A stretch of 64,000 nucleotides of DNA from Omphalotus guepiniiformis (lineage: Eukaryota > Basidiomycota > Agaricomycetes > Agaricales > Omphalotaceae), in NCBI GenBank assembly GCA_028554645.1, contig JAQOOI010000052.1, positions 62,001-126,000 on the forward strand, in the 5' to 3' direction. A model generated the notes under the pieces. It was not told where the DNA came from, did not search any database, and saw nothing but the letters and a program-made list of their open reading frames with translations. The translations under genes and the position numbers were made by a program. How positions within the stretch are numbered: the stretch's first letter is position 1; every line of letters begins with the position of its first letter. Below, piece by piece: positions 57,674 to 64,000 of the stretch.

Positions 57674-59065
57674 TCAAAGACGCTTGCGAGATCGTAACGA
57701 GTGACATTCGTCTTCCGAATCACGACGCGCGTCCAAGTCTGTACCAGATCCAGAACCCGCCGATCCTGAAATATCAGGATCTTCCGAGTCAGACTCTGAA
57801 CTCGGAGGAACACTCTCCCCCACTGATCCTGCTCGTAAAGTCTTCCGTTTATTCGATAGAGTCACGAGAGATCTAGAAGAACGAAGCAGATTTTCTGCTA
57901 GTGCTCGTAAAATCCTCGGGTCGTTCCGTAGGGAAGAAACAAGGTAACCACCAGCAGCTGTTGATGATCCTGCTAGGATTATCCCGATTACAGATGGGGA
58001 GATGTATGTCATTGTGAATGATTGTAGGATGGAGAATATACCCGTTGTCCAGGCTCCGTATACGGCGGATTGGATTGATGCCGCGAGGCTACCTGCCAGG
58101 GATGACCATGAGATTTCGAATCGAGACACTGACGAAGGGTATTTTGTTATGTGGAATTGAAGTACGTACCAGCTACAGGTCCCGTGGCACTCCAACCAGC
58201 AATATTCAACAACGCAGCTGACACGGCAGGTAAAATCACACTAGCTCCAGCCACAAGTAACGCGGCACCAATCGCAGCTGTTATATACGGATGTTCCTCT
58301 CGGAAGAGGTTAACGCTTTCATGTAGATTGTCAATGAGTTTCTGGGTGTCTTTTAGGAAGGGGTCTATGTTCCTGACGAGGTACATCCTGTCGACGATTG
58401 TCTTGCTGAGCGAGTAGATGAGGTCGTTATTGTTCATGGCGAACTCCTGTGCAGCGACATTGATCTTCACGTCGCTTATAGTATCGTGATTCGCCAAAGC
58501 CTCGGACTCGGTGTACTCGTTGGAATCGCGCTTAAGGTTGGAATCGGGGGAAGCTAGTATGGAGGGAACGTTTTTCGATTCGGTGTACTCGTCGGAATCG
58601 CCTTTAGAGGTGGAGTTTAGGCTGGAAGAAGCTGGTACGACATTTTCGGAAGGAACCTTCAAGTTCTTTGACATGTTGTTCGTGATGAAATTCTCAAAAC
58701 CCTGCGCGGTATTCTCTGCTGTGGGGACTACACTATGATTCCAGAAATCTCCTAGAACGTTGGTTGTATGCCCAATTGCAGGTTTGATAGTATTCGTGCC
58801 GAGGTTGATTGCGGATTCTCCAACACCTTTAGCGGCTTCAATGACGACGTTTAGTAACGGACAACTTCAAGACGCGCGAATGAACAAGAACAAACCTATT
58901 GGAATTTGAACCCATGCGTGGGCTAGGGATAATTGACCTTTTTGTTAGCTCGTACTTTCAGAAAGGGTGGTAGTATCGCATCTCACCAGTGATATTCTGT
59001 GCACCCTGGACGAATCCATTCCACTTCTCACCCAGTCTCGAGGGACGCTCTTGTGTATCGTTCAT
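57674..59065 (-). CDS. IFI6/IFI27-like hydrophobic membrane protein
   Basis: Exons 59065-58987, 58922-58896 (27 nt), 58835-58170 and 58092-57674; total 1191 nt, 396 residues. ATG 59065 starts MNDTQERPSRLGEKWNGFVQ. Residues 30-200 are soluble, helical, with an internal repeat (DSDEYTESKN, DSNEYTESEA). The hydrophobic module AAIGAALLVAGASVILPAVS, NIAGWSATGPVAG (before intron 3), SLAASIQSAVYGAW, GIFSILQSF and IIGIILAGSSTAAGGYL-like text matches the interferon-induced 6-16/ISG12 family, also found in many basidiomycetes. Animal members sit in mitochondrial or ER membranes and affect cell death; the fungal role is unknown. The tail is Ser/acidic-rich, ending in basic LRSRKRL. The inferred branch site TTACTAAAC lies near the end of intron 2. 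Confidence 0.78.
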
Positions 59066-59697
59066 CACCGGTTTGAAGCCTCGTGTCTGATAAGGCGAGA
59101 TTTTCGGAATTCGTAAAGGTTGGGACGAGTAGGCGAAAGAAAAAGAATGACTTCGGTGGGCACCACTGATTGAGCGTTGCTGTGAGTGACTAGGTTATCT
59201 CACTTGAAAGATATTCGAGGTAGCTGAGACTCGGAAGTGTATGAAGAAATCGAAGGAAGTGGGGAAGGTTGCCACGAGCCTGATGCTTGCATGGTTTATA
59301 TATGCAACTTGGCGCCTACAAGAGTCACGTAAAAGCTGTCGAAGTGCATTAATAGCTTCAAGCGCCGGGCAGCGGTCGCAGGCATTACCAAAGTAGCCAT
59401 TGAATTGTGCGTTTATACGTATCGAGCTTGAGAGTGACTCGGAATCGAATCTGCCTTTCCCACACGTAGCTTCCAGGACGCGCAGACCACAGTTCTTCAT
59501 CTGAACGCTCAGTACAGGCCTTAAAGCTTAAAGCTTTAAGCTATAAGCTCAAACTCCAGGTTAGACCCAGTGCTGACAAGATGCGGTGCTGAAATTAAGG
59601 TTCAGAACTATCCAAATTACCGCCATTCGTTTCTGGCAGGTTGTATTGCGATGGTGCTCCTGTGGCTGCATCTCCACCTTCACTGTACATTCGTTAC
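59066..59697. promoter_or_regulatory. Upstream region of the IFI6-like gene
   Basis: An antisense-free leftward ORF of 101 codons (59195-59500) has no recognisable motif and lies in the presumed promoter. A TTAAAGCTTAAAGCTTTAAGC near-palindrome (cut here at 21 bases; 59521-59541) stands out. Confidence 0.35.
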
Positions 59698-60290
59698 CTC
59701 AACTGTGTGTTCCCAAAGCTTCTTCCTCTCCTCCTCCGTCCCAAGGTACCTCAAACTATCCTCATCGGAACCAACCCCATTCTTCTCTATCCTCCACACA
59801 CCAGGAGTCTTCGCCGTGGTCAACATCCCGATTCCCGTACATCATGTACTCACCCGAGTCGCGCGAGGTAATACCAAATGGTGAAGCGAGTGGAAGTAGT
59901 GCTTTGAGGAAGAATTTAGTCAGGGAGGATATCTGGCCTGAGGAAACGAAGTTGGTTTTGACGTAACCTGGAAAGGCGATGATGTTTGTTAGGAAAGGAT
60001 AACGCCTGGAGAATTCCTTTTCGAGGGGTGAGGGGTGTAAAACGTAACATGTAAGTACCCCATGTTCGTGTGCAGTTGTAATGAAACCAAAATCATACCT
60101 CAACCATAACAACAGTATAATTCTGCGCCTCATGATACAACTTCCTCAACGTAAACCCTTTCTTCAACCCCAAATCATTCAAATCAATCAGCCCTCCTTT
60201 CTCAAAAGCAGATAAAACTGGTAAAACCTCCGCATCCTCCCCATCATCCTTAGCCTTCCTCAACCTCCCAATGTGATGGGACAAGTACAA
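59698..60290 (-). pseudogene. Short-chain dehydrogenase remnant, N-terminus missing
   Basis: Exons about 60290-60099 and 60016-59698. They read VLPVLSAFEKGGLIDLNDLG, FTLRKLYHEAQNYTVVMVE, then EFSRRYPFLTNIIAFPGYVK, TNF, LLPLASPF and SGEYMMYG. In a shifted frame follow MLTTAKTPGVWRIEKNGVG and LGTEEERKKLWEHTVE, typical of the agaric SDR family. The nucleotide-binding Rossmann half (GxxxGxG) is absent upstream and the frame breaks near 59830, so this is a 5'-truncated pseudogene. Such SDRs are NAD(P)-dependent oxidoreductases. Confidence 0.75.
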
Positions 60291-60478
60291 ACTAGAGCCT
60301 CAGCACTCTGACCACGGAATGTCACGAATCTTCTACATACTTCTTTCTCTTTCTATTAATCTCTGGAATGTACTAATGACTCTTATGACTCCTTTATTTC
60401 CTTCGTCTTCTACCCTCTTTACGAATTCGGAGTGTAACGAAGGATTCGTTCTTATGGCGGCACCGTCCAGCCAAAAAT

Positions 60479-60740
60479 TTGACGGTTAAGCGGGCCTCCG
60501 CTTTGATCGGAGCGACCTTAAATTGTATATGTAATAATTGTATATTAGTCAGCATTTTCGGCCCTCGTTTTTGCGCACTTATGGTCAGTTAAGCGGGCCT
60601 CCGGTTAAGTCGGTTGTCATTGCCGGAGGCCTGATTAGTCAGCGTTTCTCTTGCGCTCCGTGGTCAGTTAAGGCTGGCCTCCGGTTCAATCGGTCCGTCC
60701 TTGCCCGAGGCTCGTTCTGCCCCTCATCTGCCCCCTCATT
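60479..60740. repeat. Three-copy degenerate repeat GTTAAGCGGGCCTCCG
   Basis: Related words at 60482 (ggttaagcgggcctccg), 60581 (ggtcagttaagcgggcctcc) and 60661 (ggtcagttaaggctggcctc), spaced 80-100 bp. Each is followed by a TCGG or AATCGG word and later gtcagcattt/gtcagcgtt. GGCCTCCGG and CCGGAGGCC form a 9-bp inverted pair at about 60595-60631. Confidence 0.7.
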
Positions 60741-60911
60741 TTTGTGCTCCATGCCACTGGCAGGACTGGGTTAGATATTATGTTGAGGTTGTTATAAACA
60801 TAAAATATTCTAGGAGGTCCAAGTTATAAATGTATTAAAACAAGATGTTAAATACAAGTAAAAAAAAACACATTTTTTGTAAGAAACATGTAATTTTTTA
60901 TACACTGGATG

Positions 60912-61122
60912 AAATTTAACATAAAATCTGTGAGAAAATGCTAAACATATGTTGAATTAATACGGAAATTTTTCATCATTTTTTTGCTACTAATACTAAA
61001 ATTATGTTGAAATTATAGTAAATTGTATCAACACAATACCTTCATTTCTCCAACATCAAACACAGTGATTTACAGTGAACAGATGTTGAACAAATATCAA
61101 AAATCATTTATCATAAAACTTT
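60912..61122 (+). repeat. Left inverted arm of the second element
   Basis: Pairs with 63802-64000 in reverse complement. Differences are few (for example gtgatttacag against ctgtaaataac; one A fewer in the A-run). Confidence 0.85.
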
Positions 61123-61130
61123 AATTATAC

Positions 61131-61490
61131 ACTCTGTACACCTGTATACACCATGTATACACCCTGTCACATGTGTATACACCTGTATACACCCATATAC
61201 ACCCTGTACACCTGTATACACACTGTCTGTATACAGGGTGACAGATGTACAGGGTGTATACAGGTATACAGGATGACATGTATACAGGATGTATACAGAG
61301 TGTATACAGGGTGGATACAGGGTGGATACAGGGTGTATACAGGGTGCATACAGAGTGTATACAGAGTGCATACAGGGTGTATACAGAGTGCATACAGAGT
61401 GTATACAGAGTGTATACAGAGTGTATACAGGTGGGAGTGTATACAGTGTGTATACAGAGTGTATATGGGTGTATACCTTGTCTGTATATA
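61131..61490. repeat. GTATACAGGGT satellite array A, with orientation switch
   Basis: 11-bp units. To about 61220 they read as the reverse complement (tgtatacaccc); after about 61230 they read gtatacagggt, giving a hairpin-like centre at cacactgtctgtatacaggg. Variants: gcatacagagt, ggatacagggt. Confidence 0.9.
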
Positions 61491-62300
61491 CCTCACCTTG
61501 GAAACATCTTCTGTACGCAAGTTTGTATATATTAACCCCTATGTTCTGTATACAGAGATATCAGTGTCCATCTACTAGGTCCATGCAGATGCATCCTGGA
61601 TGTATACACATGAGATATGCAAGATGAATTCACCTAATGTACAACTGTATCCATATACACAGACTATATACATAAATGATCCTGTTTACCATAGTTTTGT
61701 TATTTGTTTAACATATAGCCAGTATATATGAACAACCAAAACATAAATTTTACCATCAGATATTTAACATTACTTTCACATATGTTTAGCATAAGTTCAC
61801 AGTAATTTTCTGTCTGTTATTCTGGATCAATTTTAAATTGGTTTAGCATATTTTTCACACATCTACACCGCCAAGAATTCAACATAAATCCCACGGAAAA
61901 ATATTACAAATATGGTGAAATAACATGAAAAATTAAACTTTTGATGTAATTTCACCATATTTTTAACATTTTCACATGGAATTTATGTTGAATTGTTTGC
62001 AGTGCTATTCTATTTCTCTCTGTATTTAACTCTGAATATATCTTATTTGTTTAGCATATCTTCAGTATATTTGCACAAGCAAAACATGAATGTTATTTTA
62101 GAAACATTTAACATTAGTTTCACATTTGTTTAGCATAAGTTCACAGTAATATCCTGTCTGTTATTCTGAATTGATTTTGAATTGCTTTAGCATAGTTTCC
62201 ACACACCTTTTCCATTTGTCTCTGTATTTTATGATGAAACAATCATGATCTTGATTAACATAATTGCATCCAAAATTCAATATTTATTTTAAACAATTTT
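61484..62300 (+). repeat. AT-rich direct repeat block, copy 1 (with MITE)
   Basis: Matches 63102-63780 at an offset of about 1.62 kb up to 61865, then again from 62008. Shared words: cctcaccttggaaaca, tcagtgtccatctactaggt, gatgtatacacatgagatat, cacaagcaaaacatgaatgt. Confidence 0.9.
61866..62004. mobile_element. 139-bp MITE, CACYG ends, 3-bp target duplication
   Basis: The ends CACCGCCAAGAATTCAACAT and (bottom strand) CACTGCAAACAATTCAACAT form inverted repeats continuing imperfectly for about 58 bp. Flanking CTA at 61863-61865 and 62005-62007 is present once at the matching empty site near 63480. CACTR-like ends with a 3-bp duplication fit the CACTA (CMC) superfamily. Confidence 0.82.
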
Positions 62301-62309
62301 CTCAAAAAT

Positions 62310-63065
62310 AATGTATAGAGTGTATATAGGGTGTATACAGGTCTACAGGGTGTACTACAGGGTGTATACAGGGTGAGATGTATACAGGGTGCATACAGAG
62401 TGCATACAGAGTGCATACAGAGTGCATACAGGGTGTATACAGGGTGTATACAGGGTGCATACAGGGTGTATACAGGATGCATACAGGGTGTATACAGGGT
62501 GCATACAGGGTGCATACAGGGTGCATACAGGGTGTATACAGGGTGTATACAGGGTGTATACAGGGTGTATAATCCTGTATACAGGGTGGATACAGGGTGT
62601 ATACAGGGTCAGGCTGGATACAGAGTGTATACAGAGTGTATACAGGATGTATACAGGGTGCATACAGAGTGAATACAGGGTGCATACAGAGTGTATACAA
62701 AGTGCATACAGGGTGGATACAGGGTGGATACAGGGTGGATACAGAGTGCATACAGGGTGGATACAGAGTGCATACAGGGTGGATACAGGGTGTATACAGA
62801 GTGTATACAGGGTGGATACAGGGTGTATACAGGGTGTATACAAGGTGGATACAGGGTGTATACAGGGTGGATACAGAGTGCATACAGGGTGGATACAGGG
62901 TGTATACAGAGTGTATACAGGGTGGATACAGGGTGTATACAGGGTGGATACAGGGTGGATACAGGGTGTATACAGGGTGTATACAGGGTGTACACAGGTG
63001 TATACAGGGTGGATACAGGGTGTATACAGAGTGTATACAGGTATACAGGGTGACATGTATACAGG
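62310..63065 (+). repeat. GTATACAGGGT satellite array B
   Basis: About 750 bp of 11-bp units (roughly 65-70 by length), all in one orientation. Variants at position 2 (gTatac, gCatac, gGatac) and 9-10 (ggg, gag, gga). No stop codon arises in most frames, so long false ORFs occur on both strands. Confidence 0.95.
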
Positions 63066-63101
63066 GTGTATACAGAGTTTATATGGGTGTATACCTTGTC
63101 T

Positions 63102-63780
63102 GTATATACCTCACCTTGGAAACACCTTCTGTACACAAGTTTGTATATATTAACCCCTCTGTTCTGTATACAGAGATATCAGTGTCCATCTACTAGGTCC
63201 ATGCAGATGCATCCTGGATGTATACACATGAGATATGCAAGATGAATTCACCTAATGTACAACTGTATCCATATACACAGACTATATACATAAATGATCC
63301 TGTTTATCATAGTTTTCTTATTTGTTCAACATATAGCTAGTATATATGAATAACCAAAACATAAATTTTACCATCAGAAATTTAACATTACTTTCACATA
63401 TGTTTAGCATAAGTTCACAGTAATTTTCTGTCTGTTATTCTGAATCAATTTTAAATTGGTTTAGCATATTTTTCACACATCTATTCTATTTCTCTCTGTA
63501 TTTAACTCTGAATATATCTTATTTGTTCAGCATATCTTCAGTATATTTGCACAAGCAAAACATGAATGTTACTTTACAAACATTTAACATTAGTTTCACA
63601 TTTGTTGGGCATAAGTTCACAGTAATATCCTGTCTATTATTCTGAATTGATTTTGAATTGCTTTAGCATAGTTTCCACACACCTTTTCCATTTGTCTCTG
63701 TATTTTATGGTGAAACAATCATGATCTTGATTAACATCCAAAATTCAATATTTATTTTAAACACTTTTCCCAAAAATAAT
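63102..63780 (+). repeat. AT-rich direct repeat block, copy 2 (without MITE)
   Basis: Second copy of the block at 61484-62300. At about 63480 the sequence cacacatctattctatttc runs through without the 139-bp insertion, i.e. the empty site. Confidence 0.9.
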
Positions 63781-63801
63781 GATAAGATTTTATGGAATTT
63801 A

Positions 63802-64000
63802 TGATAAATGATTTTTGATATTTGTTCAAGATCTGTTCACTGTAAATAACTGTGTTTGATGTTGGAGAAATGAAGGTATTGTGTTGATACAATTTACTAT
63901 AATTTCAACATAATTTTAGTATTAGTAGCAAAAAAAATGATGAAAAATTTTGGTATTGATTCAATATATCTTTAGCATTTTCTCAGATTTTATGTTAAAT
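63802..64000 (-). repeat. Right inverted arm of the second element (truncated by window end)
   Basis: Reverse complement of 60912-61122. The homology is still running at base 64000. Confidence 0.85.

Larger units (their letters stand above)
60755..64000. mobile_element. Second satellite-cored inverted-repeat element (cut by window end)
   Basis: Sequence at 60912-61122 reappears inverted at about 63802-64000 (words caacacaataccttcatttc, ttgtatcaacacaat, acaaatatcaaaaatcattt, reverse-complemented), about 95 percent identical, continuing past the window. A plausible left tip is CACTGGCAGGACTGGG at 60755. Inside: two 11-bp satellite arrays, two AT-rich blocks present in direct duplicate (offset about 1.62 kb) and a MITE. 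No gene. The AT-rich parts are made of diverged repeats such as tttagcataagttcacagta. Confidence 0.75.

Noticed and set aside
59195..59500. Leftward 101-codon ORF with an ATG
   Set aside because: No recognisable motif, no splice link to the neighbouring IFI6-like gene, and it lies in that gene's presumed promoter.
61111..63196. Many long ORFs on both strands with peptide repeats such as VYRVYTGCIQG and HPVYTLYTPCI
   Set aside because: They are readings of the 11-bp satellite in all six frames; the unit happens to lack stops and is not a multiple of three. No splice or start context supports genes.
1..64000. tRNA, rRNA, CRISPR or bacterial-type operators
   Set aside because: I saw no convincing A/B-box tRNA structure or r-sequence; intron-rich eukaryotic genes make prokaryotic features irrelevant. 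A covariance-model scan (tRNAscan-type) would be decisive for tRNAs.

Overview
The window is nuclear DNA of a filamentous fungus, most probably an Agaricomycete (mushroom-forming basidiomycete). The evidence is genes full of 45-110 bp introns with GT..AG ends, very short exons, a Plavaka/Tnp2-type transposase, a NACHT-ankyrin protein, an IFI6/27-like membrane protein, agaric-type single-pass membrane proteins and a Ty3/Gypsy chromovirus. No rRNA, tRNA or CRISPR was seen.

Layout. 0.2-3.5 kb (-): Tnp2/Plavaka (CACTA-like) transposase gene with one frame break. 3.9-7.5 kb (+): unrecognised four-exon gene with a cysteine cluster, Pro-rich repeats and a frameshift; a decayed scrap of it lies at 8.2 kb. 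9.5-10.3 kb (-): T5orf172 (GIY-YIG-like) gene. 12.6-14.9 kb (-): 3'-truncated chromovirus inserted in ADE2. 14.9-18.8 kb: ADE2 (broken, -), RSA3 (+) and MEU1/MTAP (-), a purine and ribosome-assembly housekeeping cluster. 19.4-21.8 kb and 26.1-26.9 kb: four more decayed ADE2 pieces. 22.2-25.5 kb (+): NACHT gene with 14 almost identical ankyrin repeats. 28.9-35.2 kb (+): nearly full-length chromovirus. 35.2-42.5 kb: a giant inverted repeat without genes. 42.5-47.9 kb: no recognisable gene. 47.9-60.3 kb: ordinary fungal genes (two single-pass membrane proteins, an alpha/beta hydrolase, a coiled-coil protein, an IFI6-like protein, an SDR remnant). 60.8-64.0 kb: a second satellite-cored inverted repeat that runs off the window.

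Most unusual content. Two large non-coding elements share one design: AT-rich inverted arms around a short satellite whose unit carries a palindromic core. In the first (35161-42517) arms of about 2.8 kb flank a 10-bp-periodic AGCT array. In the second (60755-end) the core is an 11-bp GTATACAGGGT array. Their visible tips, and one tip of a 139-bp MITE inside the second, begin with CACTG, which suggests CACTA-like (CMC/Plavaka) non-autonomous elements. A transposase of that superfamily lies at the start of the window. The link is inference; the inverted repeats, satellites and MITE insertion site are read directly.

Other points. The chromovirus has a self-priming site of the Tf1/sushi kind, its LTRs lack a matching target-site duplication, and its 3' end has replaced the left tip of the giant palindrome. 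The ADE2 fragments show repeated duplication and decay of a housekeeping gene. A minisatellite in a membrane-protein gene triplicates a 5' splice site. Spliced models were built by hand from GT..AG (one GC..AG) sites and frame continuity; for six genes the exon lengths sum to a multiple of three.
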